Shown here in pieces: positions 1-10,834 of a stretch of 20,330 nt of DNA. The translations under genes were made by a program, and so were the position numbers. Where the stretch lies: positions 1 to 20,330 of the forward strand of contig UZAE01000629.1 of assembly GCA_900617975.1 (NCBI GenBank), in the 5' to 3' direction. Every line of letters begins with the position of its first letter. The first letter of the stretch is position 1. This DNA is from Rodentolepis nana (Eukaryota; Platyhelminthes; Cestoda; Cyclophyllidea; Hymenolepididae). The notes beneath the pieces were generated by a model. That model was not told the origin of the DNA and did no database searches. It was given only the letters and a program-made list of their open reading frames with translations.

Positions 1-117
1 AGGGGGGGAGAGGGGAGGGGGAGGGGGGTGGGGGCTAATTGTCCAAATCTCGTTATCGTTGTTTTGCGTTTCTATAGCCACCACCTGCTCTCTCTCCCTC
101 TCTCTCGCTCATTTCAG
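1..117. repeat. G-rich and CT-rich low-complexity tract
   Basis: The first 40 bases are almost only G with scattered A and T, containing several runs of four or more G that could form a G-quadruplex on the + strand. From about 87 to 109 there is a CT-rich pyrimidine tract running into TTTCAG at 112-117. That tract and AG read naturally as the polypyrimidine tract and acceptor of the exon proposed at 118-219. No coding role is supported for this stretch. Confidence 0.6.
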
Positions 118-219
118 GCCATCGAAAACTCCTCATCGGGGAGCCAAACTTGCTCCTCAGCGATCACTCTTCAGTTGTTTTGTTTGCTTATGGTGGCTGC
201 GTTTTGGAATTGTAACAAC
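118..219 (+). CDS. probable upstream exon of the unknown membrane-protein gene
   Basis: Candidate internal exon of 34 codons between a CT-rich acceptor (TTTCAG ending at 117) and a GTAATA donor at 220. Both ends are phase 0, matching the phase 0 start of the next exon at 2537, so the two can be joined without a shift. It encodes a polar, Ser-rich stretch followed by a hydrophobic helix (ITLQLFCLLMVAAFW), that is, a further possible membrane segment before the extracellular-type loop encoded at 2537. Support is only open frame, splice sites, phase and hydrophobicity; no homologue was recognised, and the intron to the next exon would be 2.3 kb. It could be a chance frame. Confidence 0.45.
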
Positions 220-969
220 GTAATATCTAAGACGCGAAATACGCCTCGACTGTAAACACATAAAGTATTTACTCACCACCACCACCCCTCCTCCTCTCTC
301 TCTCTATCTTCTGCATCATAAAATCGACTCAAACCTCGGTTCATGTAGGATCGATTTTTCGTCAATTTAAATGGAACTCATTGAAGAATTAGGCTCTAGT
401 TATGTTTTTTTTTAACTTGTACAGGTGTGAAGCAATTAACACCGTGATTAGAAAGTAGCTTAATGATTTGGAAGGTTAAGTGAAATCATGTTTGCTGTCA
501 ATTTCTCGAAAGAAGGTAATTGAACTCCTTTTTTTCGAAGAGTACTCTTAATTTGTCACTCTAATTGTGATAGAATTATATGTGTGAGGGTTTTTTTGTT
601 GAAAATAGCTTGAACACGACCGTCTTTCCTTATGGATTCAAGGAGCTCTGAATAGCCCATAAATTCCACACGATGATATCTGCTTTGTGGAAGAAATGAC
701 AATAGGCAAATCTTATTTAATTTCATGAAATTTTACTCGAGTAAAAGCTACTCATAATTATCTTTTGTAATTTGTGGCCTTTCCAAAGTTCTAAGGCCTC
801 ATTTTCAAACTGATACGTCTTAGTTGTACCTAAAAACAATGAGGGGATTGTAATATGCAGTGGCCATGCCATCATAATATCATCTGGCACCGGCTTTCCT
901 TCTTCCCGGGATTTCAACAATCTGTACTCTTAGCTCACCGAATTGGCTCTTGTCATTACCTGAGCTTTA

Positions 970-1273
970 AATAATAATTACTATCATATGATCTTCCGCT
1001 CTCGGATAAATTTGATCTGTCTTGTGAGATGTGTTGAGTTGAGCTCGGTCTTCATAAAGGGGAGAAATATCAGAGTCACGAAGAGTCGAGAGGGAGGTGG
1101 GGGGTGGGTGGGGAAGAGAGGAGTGATTCACAGATGTAAAAGAGGCAGACAGACACAAAGGTAGGTCATGGTAGTTTGAAGTGAGAAGTCAACTGCCGGT
1201 TGATTGGCTGTTTTTGCCGTATGAGTATACATTGTCCAGGGTGGTGCCAAGTCTATCGCGCCCCCCCCCCCCC
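970..1273 (-). repeat. dispersed retroposon-like repeat, copy A (degenerate)
   Basis: Shares long blocks with the other copies: the block around GAGTGATTCACAGATGTAAA, the CAGACACAAAGG block, the GTCATGGTAG...AGTCAACTGCC block, the GTATGAGTATAC block and the terminal GTCTATCGCG followed by C residues. Compared with the others it lacks about 50 bases between CACAAAGGTAG and GTCATGGTAG. Its left part is poorly conserved, so the 970 boundary is approximate. The C-rich end of the element has grown into a run of 13 C. No target-site duplication was found. Confidence 0.7.
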
Positions 1274-2204
1274 TCTCCCCCCTTCAGAACTAGAAATCTA
1301 TATTAAATAGGCATGTTATTCTAAATTTCCAAACCAGACTTTATTGGTAAAGATGATTGCTTCATTTTCCTCCTAGTCTCAACATATATACTTGTAATGA
1401 GAATCACTAACATCTCCGCGTAATAACGTACAAAATGGTGAAACCACATGTATTCAAGTAAATTCAAGTGGAAAGTTGTTGCCCCATTTACTTAACTAAG
1501 TGCGATCAAAGTTCGTTGTGCTTTAAGGTTGAGTTTACTTAAGTTGGCTGAATTTATACTGCCACGCCTGACAATCGACTTCCTTAGAGTACACCCTGTT
1601 GCCGGTCAATTGGAATGGTGACAGAGCGGTGAATGACTTCAAAATGCCTGGAAGACACCGGCCGGAACTAGTTAAGGTTGAGTCTATTGATACTTTAGCC
1701 ACGCATTCGAGCTGTTCAGTCATGTATCACTTTTTAAATCAATAATTTTTTTTCTTTGTCACAAAGAAATGAGGATGTGAAATAGAACTACTACTTCAAT
1801 TGTTTGAAATGAAGAAATGGTAAAAATTGAGAACCTACTGAACCATTGACTTTCCACATTATTTCACGACTCTGCAATGAGAAAAAAAGGAGATTAAGTC
1901 GCTTTTCCTATTTGGTAGATACAACCTTGTTCATTTTAAAGATGGAGGTGAGATCAAGGTCGGTTAATGCACAATGCGATTTGTTACATTGTGATCAGCG
2001 CCTCTTGTTGCCAACTGGGATGTCTATTGTATCAACCTGCTCACCTGAAACCCTTGACTTGCTTCCGAGGCTAAAAGCCGCAATAATGACTGAATATACC
2101 CGCTCTGAGGGACATATGAGTGGTATTCTGAGTAGAGGAGGGTTAGCTTCGACGTACTCTAAAGCCCAATTAGTAAAGCAAAGTATAAAATCGCAAAGGA
2201 AAGC

Positions 2205-2227
2205 AGAGAGAGAGAGAGAGAGAGAGA
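2205..2227. repeat. AG dinucleotide microsatellite
   Basis: About eleven uninterrupted AG units just before ACGCTATCG. In the + strand frame it would encode alternating Arg-Glu, which explains part of the long chance open frame over it. Confidence 0.9.
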
Positions 2228-2536
2228 CGCTATCGTCAATATTATAAGTCTCGCTTAAATCCCCCCATCCTCCTGACAGCTACTAGTGACAAAGAATTTG
2301 GAACAAGCTTTAAGCAAGTACTGACTGCATTGCAAAAGTGTCTCCATCGCTTTCATGAAATCCTATCACTCCTTCAATCAATCAGAATGCCAGGAGTTGG
2401 TGGAGGAGGATGGGTGGTGGAGACCAAATTGTGTATTATGCTCTAGCAATAGAAGCTCGAGAAAGACGGAATAGAACTTCCGCGTCACCAGTTTCACAAC
2501 CATTGTGTGTCTGAGTTATGGTGTTTTTACTTATAG

Positions 2537-5500
2537 GCAGTGAATGATACTGTGTATGAAAGTTCAGATGTGACTGTGGTCAGTTGTCAGTACCGGTGGA
2601 TTAAGAAATACGACTTCTACTACGTCTCCAATGCCTGTGACGCTCCAACCGAATTCGCCATTCTCGGTGTAGTCTCATTCTGCTTAACACTGCTCAACAT
2701 TATTCTCATCATCATTACTGGCTACCTTGTCAATCGGGTAAGTCGAAGTGATGCAATTCTTACTCCCAATTTGCGTGGTGCGAACTTACTTATTGCCACC
2801 GCCATTCGTAAAATGTCACTCACAACTGCATCCAATTCTGTATTTGTGTTTTCTAATCACGCCTTTCAGACAATGACAGAAAGTCATTTCACTCCTTGCT
2901 CCACAATTTTGACCCTCGGAAACAAATTGTCTATCAGGGTGGTAAATGCATGTCATGCAAGTAGTTTCCACGCACGAAGAATGCAGATATCACCGCCTGG
3001 CACTTTGACGATCTGAGGTGGAGGAGTAAACGTCGAGGTCATTCGTCGATAGGCCTTTTGAAGCACAATGCAGATGGATTTTATTACTACGAGTTATAGA
3101 GGACCTTCAGGTTGTTAGAACTGGCATTTACCGATTGAAATTTGCCAGACCTGGGTCAGCTACAGTTGGAGCGGTATTCATTAGACAATCAACATTATTA
3201 CGGTGGCAACATTTTTAATTCCCTATTTGTCCTTTATTGTGGCTACCGCCACTCAGATTCAAATAATGGTAAATTGTAGACTTTGAGCTCAAATAAGGGC
3301 TTTAGAAATAAAATTACTTATATGTGATCCTGAATAGACAATAAGTGATTGGTTTCCTGGTTAGCCAATAAGCGCAGCGAGATGTTATCAAGGGGATGCA
3401 ATCGTTTCAATAATCGCGGTGCATGGGAACGAGGATTTTGAATTTCTTTGAAAAAATTAACCAAATCGATTAGATGTCGCTGGATATAGGGAACTCTGAA
3501 TAGAGCATCGAGTATTGTAGCACTTTTAGTTCAAAAATTGTTCCACGATAAGAATGCTTTCTATTCCAACGAGAATTAAACCAAAAAGATTAATCGTTAT
3601 TTTTAGAGCTTTCAATGAGTTCTCTGATTAGATAATGGCAAAATGGGCCACCTATTCAAATTATCTCGCACACTCACCTAGAAAGAAATAGAAATAGATC
3701 TCCCACTTATGATCCTACCGCGTTTGAGGTGTTCGTCCTTCCACTAGAGCTTCCCTCAGGCTTCAAATAACCCGATCTATTTTTTCTCTTTTGTGGTGAA
3801 TTCGAATCGAAATCTCCTCTCTTGTGTTTCAGCTCAAAGATTTGGTTCCACAATCCTTCACAAACGATGAAACTCGACGATTCTACACCAAAGACTTGAA
3901 GGTAAGTGCCTACTCCCTGCTAAATTCGGCTTTTTCTTCCAGGCTATTTACTCACATTTTCAAGTTTACTACTTATTTTTTTGAGAGAGAGAGGAGACAA
4001 ACTTTGTTTATCTTCTTCTGTTCTTTCGTGTTTATTCACTAAAATGAATGTCCCATTCACAGCTTTGAAAAAGTGGAGATTGATATGAGTGCGCTTTAGG
4101 AGTGTTTAAAAAAGCTTCCAAGCCTCTGCGAAGAGAAGGAGAAGAAAACAAACGATTGTGGAATGGTTTTTCACCTTTATAAGCAAACGTGGCTGAAAAA
4201 GGGTTTTCCAGTGTATCAGACATCTCTGTAATATCCTCTTTCTATCCCTTTTTCTCCCCCGAATTGTAGGAAGTGAGAGATAACTACGATTGTGTGCATC
4301 GTATGAAGGCGACGGATTTAGCCACTCAAGCCTACCAGGAGTACATTCGACTCAACGGTGGTGGTTACACGGAAGAAGAAGCTGATCAACTCACTGCCGA
4401 TTTTCAGGCTGTCATGGAGGGCATTGGCCACGATCCTCATCTGCAAACCATCACCTCTTGGACACATGGTGGTGGGCGTGATTTCCTGGTCAGTTGCCTC
4501 CTCCGTCTATATGTCTATTTTTTCCTTCAATTTGATTCCATAATCCCCACGGAGATATTCCTCTTAAAGCATGGGAATTATTAGTATATCATGCGAAAAT
4601 TGTGGTCATTTTGTGCTATTCTCATCCTCTTCTTTGAGATACTGATTGAGATAGGCTATCCACCTTTGTCTGCAGTGCTTGTTAAATATGTAACGACCAA
4701 TTGCGTAAGTTGTATTTAGAAATATTTGTTTTTATCAAATAACAGACTTTATTATAGTCACCATTAGCCCTTTAGTTGACTTCGGGCTTCACAGAGGAGG
4801 AGGAACAGACAGTCACAAAAAGTGGAGAGGGGTAGCAGAGGAGTGATTCACAGATGTAATAATAGGTAGAGAAAAAGGTAAGGTGAGTATTGTGGTGGTG
4901 GTCGAATATGATGTACAGTTGGGTCATGGTAGTTTGACGTCAGAAGTCCACTGCCAGTTTATGGACACTTTGTCGAATGAGTATACGTTGTCGAGAGTGC
5001 ACCGCGTAGAGGTAAGTCTATCGCGCACCCCAAATTAAGAAGTATTCAAATGGCAAAATCATTATCTTCCTCTCAAGGTTGAAATGTCATTCTTATCATG
5101 TTTCCGTACATTTTGCTTGCATTTTTCAGCTTGTGGAGGTGGAAACCACGTGTTTTGGTTTCCCTCAATCACACTAGACTTCATTCCACCTAGACTTTTC
5201 AGCAGCCTTCTTACTAGCTCCTGGTAGTAATAGTAAAGACCTCTAACTGTCAAACTAAATTAGGTAGTTGTCACATGTCAGCTCTCCTGGTAAGGTGTAA
5301 TTGTGATATTCTCGTTATTGATTATTTAATTGGGACTCTCACAGTTGATGGGATTCTGAAAGTCTAGACTCTCACTATAGCCATCCAATTGAACTACTTT
5401 GAGGAATTCGACCAATTTAGGCTTTGAATTTTTCCTCTTCAAAACTCCTGATCCTTAGAAGTACCTCCTTTTCCTAACCCAGAACCCCAAGTTCAGGTGG

Positions 5501-7264
5501 GCGGGGTGGGGGGTGTATGAGACCACGCAAAGGAATGAGATAGCCAGTGATGGAAGCTTGGAATGGAGGAACAAGTAACAAGAAATGATAATCTGAGCAA
5601 GATGCCTCTTCACTTGGTCAATAATATCTCTGTTTTATTCAGGCTGAATTCGCTCGAGCCACTGAATTCCTGACACAAGCGCCGGAAAATCTAACCGTTT
5701 CAGGAAGCGGAGCAAATGGAGTTATTCCTCGCGTATCTGTCTCGTCGGTAAGTTGATCACCTCACTTAGATGCTCGTGCTATCGCTTGAATTATTTTCTA
5801 CTGATAAGTAGTCAGTAGCTTTAGCTGCTTTGTTAATTAGTGGTAGAAGTAGCGTTGTGGTGTATAATGCATCTATTTATTAAAGGAGGGTGGTGGTGCC
5901 TACAAAAGCCAGCACCTTATGCCATTTCCTCGACGTCAATCTAGCTGTATGGAGCGTAGATCTTCACGTGAGCTTTATCCCGACCTTCCACGTGGAGTTT
6001 TCTCAAGTCAGGTCAGTGAATACGTGGTCCCTTCACCTCGCACTGAAACTCTTGAATTTGGCGCCCTGCACTGCACTGCTGTGATTAAGGCGTTCAATTA
6101 TATTGTCCTTTTCCCTGATGTTATTTTTCCTCCCCTTGTAGAATACAATAATTGGATCAAGCCGACATCGATACCTTCGACAACTCGCGTCAATTGAGGA
6201 TGGTGAGAACCTTTCAGATAATAACTTTGTGAAGATAGAAATACCCGATGGCAATGGTGGGAATAATGATTCGGATAATGATCCGGGTGGATCGAGTGTA
6301 TCTTCAATGCCCCGGCATTCGTATATGCAGAGTCAACGTCACACACGTGCCGGTTCCTTCTGGCGAAATTTGCTCAGCAAACGCGCCGTCTCATCGGTTC
6401 AAGCACCTTTCAGGCCGCCTTTAGACGATGAAGCAGAAGCACAGGGTGCGAATTTTGACGTAACGGAGAAAGTAAACGGCGCTCCTTGGAAATTTAAACG
6501 AACCCCGGATGAATTGAGTGAACCACCCGCGGGTACTACCTTCGGCTTCCAGACTGAGCTCTCATGTGTACCTTCAAGCGAATCGGAGGAGTCCATTAAT
6601 GAGCATGGAGTAAGCACTGGCGGTAGTAATAAAGATACAAATCGGGAGCCCTCAGTGGAAGCGAGAGCTCCTCCCGTGCAGGGTAACAGAATATCTCGAA
6701 GTGGTGAGCTTCCCCCATCCATATCCTCAGTGGGTATTATCAAGTTCATTCTAATTGTGTCTATCTTTCCCACTTTTAGCCTTTGATGTTTCCACAGTAC
6801 TACCCCGAAACCGTATGTTTATGGCACATTTCACTACAGCTTTATTTAAAACCCTCTTTTATAAACACGTGTCATACTGGCTATTATTTTAAAGAAATTC
6901 CCCATAAACGTGAGTTTTTTCCGATGTCTGTTCATGCTTGAACGTTGAATGGAAGTTCATTGTTTGTTGGATTATCTCGCTTTGTGCATGCCATATGTCT
7001 TGTGGAGGGGTTCTTATTTATACCTGAGGTGGGGATTCAAACCCATTACTTGGCGCAAATTTCCAACTCGTTGCAATGAATGGTGTGTTGGGTGATGTGA
7101 TAGACACTTTTATAGACAGCATACTCTTCGGTGAAGATTTTTGCCGAGAACTGGGGTGAAAATTTATTTTTCCCAGCAACGCCGCAAATACTAATGCAAA
7201 TATTTATAAAAAAAGGCGCAAAATTTATTGTGAAAATATTTCAATTCACCCGAGAGTAATCAAT

Positions 7265-7295
<31 letters not shown>

Positions 7296-7680
7296 ACCCC
7301 ACCTCCTGGTTGATTTTGGTCAACAAAAGTTCCAATAGCACGAGATCTCCTCAACTACACACAGCTCCAAGCTAACTCTATCGACAACCAATTGAATTGC
7401 TAGTTTGTTTACGTGACTTCTTCCGTATCTCCTATATTAGTTTCAGCTATGCTTAACCATGGCATTTATTCGGACTCTACCGAAATCGCTTTCATTGTTG
7501 CTTGTTTAATGTTTGCTTTTCTCTCTCTCCTCCTCTCCCCCTCTCAACTGACTTGTTGCTTTGTTTTCAGGAAGCCTAGCATCAGTATCAACGATAGGAG
7601 GAAAGTTCGAGGTGGTTCCCACCATTAGAAAACCTCATTCAACCAAAAATCTTGGATCCAATCTTCTGAAGGATCTTTGA
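2537..7680 (+). CDS. unrecognised membrane protein with long cytosolic tail (3' part of gene)
   Basis: Eight exons chain in phase: 2537-2737, 3833-3901, 4270-4488, 5643-5747, 5886-6011, 6142-6733, 6780-6812 and 7571-7680, ending at TGA 7678-7680. Together they give 484 residues, about 518 with the candidate exon at 118-219; the start codon lies outside the window or was not found. Donors are mostly GTAAGT or GTCAGT. The first exon encodes an NDT glycosylation site, two cysteines (positions 17 and 34 of the exon) and a strong helix, residues about 40-65, ending YLVNR. Next come charged, probably helical segments (EVRDNYDCVHRMK, YTEEEADQLTADFQ), then a long low-complexity tail rich in Ser, Gly and Arg with kinase-type sites (RRQSS, RRSS). 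The layout suggests an extracellular or luminal loop, one membrane pass and a regulatory cytosolic tail. The 33-nt exon at 6780-6812 is supported by phase on both sides (1 then 1), a 46-nt intron before it, and the in-frame final exon; reading through instead meets TGA at 6784. I do not recognise the family and assign no function. Confidence 0.72.
2738..3832. other. intron of the unknown membrane-protein gene
   Basis: Begins GTAAGT and ends TGTTTCAG. Nothing else recognisable; the open frame that continues past 2737 to about 3016 is simply read-through into the intron. Confidence 0.65.
3902..4269. other. intron of the unknown membrane-protein gene
   Basis: Begins GTAAGT and ends with a TC-rich tract and TTGTAG. 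It contains a short GAGAGAGAGAGG run near 3984. No other structure seen. Confidence 0.65.
4489..5642. other. intron of the unknown membrane-protein gene, with a repeat insertion
   Basis: Begins GTCAGT and ends TTTATTCAG. About a quarter of it is repeat copy B (4727-5035). A G-rich patch lies at about 5498-5515. No exon recognised in the remainder. Confidence 0.65.
4727..5035 (-). mobile_element. dispersed retroposon-like repeat, copy B
   Basis: Near full-length copy, about 309 bp, inside an intron. On the + strand it runs from TTTTTATCAAATAAC through ATTAGCCC, GACTTCGGGCTTCACAGAGG, GTGATTCACAGATGTAA, the GTAAGGTGAGTATTGTGG block, GGTCATGGTAG and GAGTATACGTTG to GTAAGTCTATCGCGCACCCC. Flanks show an imperfect target-site duplication: TTAGAAATATT at 4716-4726 against TAAGAAGTATT at 5036-5046. 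The orientation (tail on the minus strand) is inferred from copies D and E. Confidence 0.75.
6813..7570. other. last intron of the unknown membrane-protein gene
   Basis: Begins GTATGT and ends TTGTTTTCAG. It contains the 30-C run at 7266-7295 and a CT-rich tract at about 7521-7545. No exon recognised. Confidence 0.6.
7266..7295. repeat. homopolymer of 30 C
   Basis: Thirty uninterrupted C followed by ACCCCACC, inside the last intron of the upstream gene. The minus strand carries the matching G run, capable of G-quadruplex formation. The length in the assembly may be unreliable because long homopolymers are hard to sequence. Confidence 0.9.
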
Positions 7681-7741
7681 CGTTGTCCGATATATTGGTC
7701 GCTATTGCTGCCTTAACTATTTAAACGTATATTAACAAATG

Positions 7742-7742
<1 letters not shown>

Positions 7743-7772
<30 letters not shown>
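7743..7772. repeat. second homopolymer of 30 C
   Basis: Thirty uninterrupted C followed by TCCCACTCCCCCACCCCC, 63 bases past the stop codon of the upstream gene, so possibly in its 3' untranslated region. Same length as the tract at 7266-7295. Confidence 0.9.
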
Positions 7773-7775
<3 letters not shown>

Positions 7776-8306
7776 CACTCCCCCACCCCCACCAGGCACT
7801 ATTCCCCACATTGAACTTCCATTTGCACTATTTTTTTCATCGATTTAATATACATTTATGCGTATTTATGAATACAGACGCTAATGAGTGCCGTGTCTTT
7901 CTAAAGTTCAGGATTTTGGCTTATAAAAAGAATTGGTTATTCTTCTTAATTTTCCTGTGATATCCGAGAGTAGGCGTCTCTACGTCTTTTTCTAAGATAA
8001 TTTTTGCCAACGTTAATGTGACCCACTGGACTGTTTCCAAGCGTCTTAGTTGAGGAATATTGTGTTTGGATTTGTGCTCGGAGCCTTTTTGCGTTGTTCT
8101 TCCAACATGTGAGGTGGACTGGACGCATTAACAAATAGGTATTTTGTGGATGATTAGGGAACTATCACAGCTAAATTGTGAGAATCGTAAAAGGAGTTAA
8201 TAACCACCCATAATTGTCGATCATAGGTTTCTGATGACTCATCTCTGAGCAAGATTGGCTTCTAACGTTTATGGTCAATTGGACGTTTAGAGCATCCACT
8301 ACATTA

Positions 8307-8577
8307 GTTGTTTATTTCTATCAAATGGCAGGCGTTTTGATTGTTATCATTAGCCCTTGAGCTGACTTCAGGCTTCACAGAGGTGAAGGAGAACTGAAGA
8401 GTGCTTCAAAGACGAAGGTAGAAAAAAGGTGAGGTGAGTACTGTGGAAGTAGTCCAATATGACAAACAGTGGGGTCATGGCACTTTGAAGTGAGAAGTCA
8501 ACTGCCGGTTTATAGACTTTTTTGACGTATGAATATACGTTCCCCAGGGTCCACCACGTGGAGGTAAGTCTATTGCA
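8307..8577 (-). mobile_element. dispersed retroposon-like repeat, copy C
   Basis: About 271 bp from GTTTATTTCTATCAAATGGC to GTAAGTCTATTGCA, flanked by an exact 10-bp direct repeat CACTACATTA (8297-8306 and 8578-8587), read as the target-site duplication. It lacks about 45 bases in the GTGATTCAC region compared with copy D, and the terminal CCCC is missing. A 133-codon minus-strand frame runs across it but looks like chance coding. Confidence 0.85.
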
Positions 8578-9588
8578 CACTACATTATAGTGAATTGTCC
8601 ATTGCCCATTACTTAGAGGGATAAATTTATTTGGACTGAATTGATTTATTAAGTCTATATGGACTATAGCCAGCGTAAATTTATTGATCGATTTGATCAC
8701 AAATCGGTCACCCGCTCTCAGTGCGCTTACATCACCCAGCCTATGTGGGGAGGTCAAGTAAGTCGCCACCTATTCACTCTCTCTCTCTAGGTTAGTATTA
8801 ACATAGTGGAAAAGATAAACTAAACTTAGCTGTAAAGATTGTGAAAGAGTACTTCATTTTCTATCCTGTTCGGATGATTGACCGAAATTATTGGTTTCTT
8901 ATTAATAAAATTTAACATTATTAATATATTGATAAAATGATATTATTTAATATTATTCAGTTATCTCTCGGTCTCATGCTTGGATACATATAGCGATATT
9001 TGCCTAAATTATGCTTGACGAAAGATTCACAGCGCAATTTCAATCCAAAATGCTCGCATGCTGATTTGTGATGAAAGTCATTGTTTTGGTGAATTTTGCT
9101 AATTATTTTGATCCACTTGATTAAGTATCTGAATTAGCCAATTGCCTTTATATGCTGAGAATATAGATTAAAGGAAGTAAAAAAGAAATTTACTAATGGC
9201 TAATCTGTGCTAAAATGTGCCCAAAAATGTAATACGGTTTTTTATTTCAAAAATAGGTTTGTTTATATATGCTCAAATGAAAGGTTTAATTACTATTTAA
9301 GAAAGCGGTGTATCGACGAAAAATGTTAGCATATTTTTATGTGCCCTGCGGGATGTCATCACCCACACGTAATAGCATGCATTCATTCAGGCCTTCTTAT
9401 CAGATCTTGGTTGCGCTACGCGAAACTTTCATTTTCACCATTATGACAATCAGCAGTTTATTTACTAAAGTATGTCACGTTATACAATGCGGATAAGTTA
9501 CTAATTGGCAGTAATTTTGAGAGGAAAGTGATCTCCTAAGTTCATATTGAAGTCATTTTGTTGCTATTTATTGCAATGGTCTGACTTG

Positions 9589-9642
9589 CCATAGGGATTT
9601 TTGAGTCAATCAAGGCTTTAATAGTGTAGCAATCCGCTACAA
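9589..9642. repeat. short dispersed repeat with inverted-repeat core, copy 1
   Basis: Resembles 15788-15845 over about 55 bases: CCATAG, a variable part with TGAGTC and a (A/G)(A/G)GTCTTTA-like or GGCTTTAA stretch, then AGTGTARCAATCCRCTACAA. The core TGTAGC-AATCC-GCTACA is a perfect 6-bp stem with a 5-base loop. Similarity stops on both sides. Function and origin unknown; it may be a remnant of a larger element. Confidence 0.45.
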
Positions 9643-10834
9643 CCCGGGGCTGTTTGAGATGTCTCTAAATAATTGACATTCCCAGTTATGCAGGAAGGTA
9701 TGACTTTCATTTGGAAACTTTTAAAGTAGGGCCCTGTCTTGATAAATAATTAAGCCAAGATAACAATGCACGGTAAAATAAAATGATAAGCGACAACGCT
9801 GCGGTCGGTTCTGCTTTGAGAATAAAGAAGTTCTGTTTGGGTAAATGATTGGACTAACATTCACCATTTTTGTCAGGACAAATTACTTCGTTCACCTCAG
9901 ATTCTTGATTTTTGACATTATTGTTCAGGTTCGTCAAGTTCAAAAGCATTAACTTAGTTATTAAATAAATAACACTTATTCAGTTATAAGTATTCAAACG
10001 TCTGCAGTAATTAAATCGGTATTTATTTAGCTTTAATATTGTGCACTAACGATATTACAAAGATAGATAGACCCAATAGAGTGTAACCTGGTTGTGTAGA
10101 AATCGTATACATAAAGCCTCACTCTCTCAGAGAAGAATCTCTCCCGAGTGGATTGAAATAGATTATATAAATTTTAATTGCTCATATTTTGTATGCCATA
10201 AGTTTTTTTGAAAAATTCCATCGAATTATTTACATTTTATAAATATTTTTATTAATGACTAAGACGTTAAGTAAGCAATATCTCGTTCTGGCAGCCTAAA
10301 GGTAATAGAAAAATACGTCAAGTGATTTGAATAAAGGCTCTTCTAAGCAAATATGCCAATATGCAACATATCAATAAAAAATTCCTCAGTGACATCTATA
10401 TAAAAGCAATGAACCACAAACGATTTTAAAAAAATTAAAAAATATACCAAATAGCAATTCAAATTAGGTATTATTGTAGTTAAGGAAGAATTTCAGCCAT
10501 TTCACATAAAGACATAAAATAATTCCCCTGAATTTCACAGCATTTTTAACTTGAACTTATGGTGAATCAGACGATATATTTAAAGTTATGACCATATACA
10601 TCATATTTTACAAAGTTTGCATACATTTTTAAATAAAAAACAGGCAAATCAAATGGAATAATTTTAAATATACTTAAAAAAGAAAACCTTCTTTATCCAT
10701 CTTATTAAATTTATAATCTTTTTTTAGTATTTATTCTAATATTACAGTTAAAAAATGTACTTCAATGGTTAGTTGTTTGTATAGCCTACTTCGGCTTTAC
10801 CTTGCACGATAACATAACTTGCGCGTATATTAAA

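Larger units (their letters stand above)
220..2536. other. long intron or upstream non-coding stretch
   Basis: No convincing exon seen. The stretch is AT-rich, with a degenerate copy of the dispersed repeat (about 970-1273), a 13-C run (1261-1273) and an AG microsatellite (2205-2227). A 133-codon open frame at 1846-2247 ends in the microsatellite (an RERERE run), has no recognisable domain and was not accepted as a gene. If the exon at 118-219 is real, this whole stretch is one intron. Confidence 0.5.
7681..10834. other. intergenic region between the unknown gene and bestrophin
   Basis: About 3.1 kb of AT-rich DNA. It holds a 30-C run (7743-7772), repeat copy C (8307-8577) and a short hairpin-bearing sequence (9589-9642) that recurs at 15788-15845. 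Short open frames here, including a minus-strand frame at 8368-8769 over the repeat, show no recognisable domain. There is no clear poly(A) signal close to the upstream stop and no convincing TATA box. It must contain the bestrophin 5' untranslated region and promoter, but neither could be placed. Confidence 0.6.

Noticed and set aside
1846..2247. Open frame of 133 codons on the + strand
   Set aside because: No recognisable domain or good splice context; the end is an AG microsatellite encoding Arg-Glu repeats. Most likely chance.
7031..7050. GGGGATTCAAACCCA resembling a tRNA T-arm
   Set aside because: The stem and 7-base loop do not fit the T-arm geometry and no acceptor stem or anticodon arm was found around it.
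8368..8769. Minus-strand open frame of 133 codons
   Set aside because: It overlaps repeat copy C and its flank. Similar minus-strand peptides (for example SLKHSSV) recur in other copies, so it comes from the repeat, and the full frame is not kept between copies.
9308..9496. Short open frame upstream of bestrophin
   Set aside because: No homology, no splice context and typical length for chance in AT-rich DNA.
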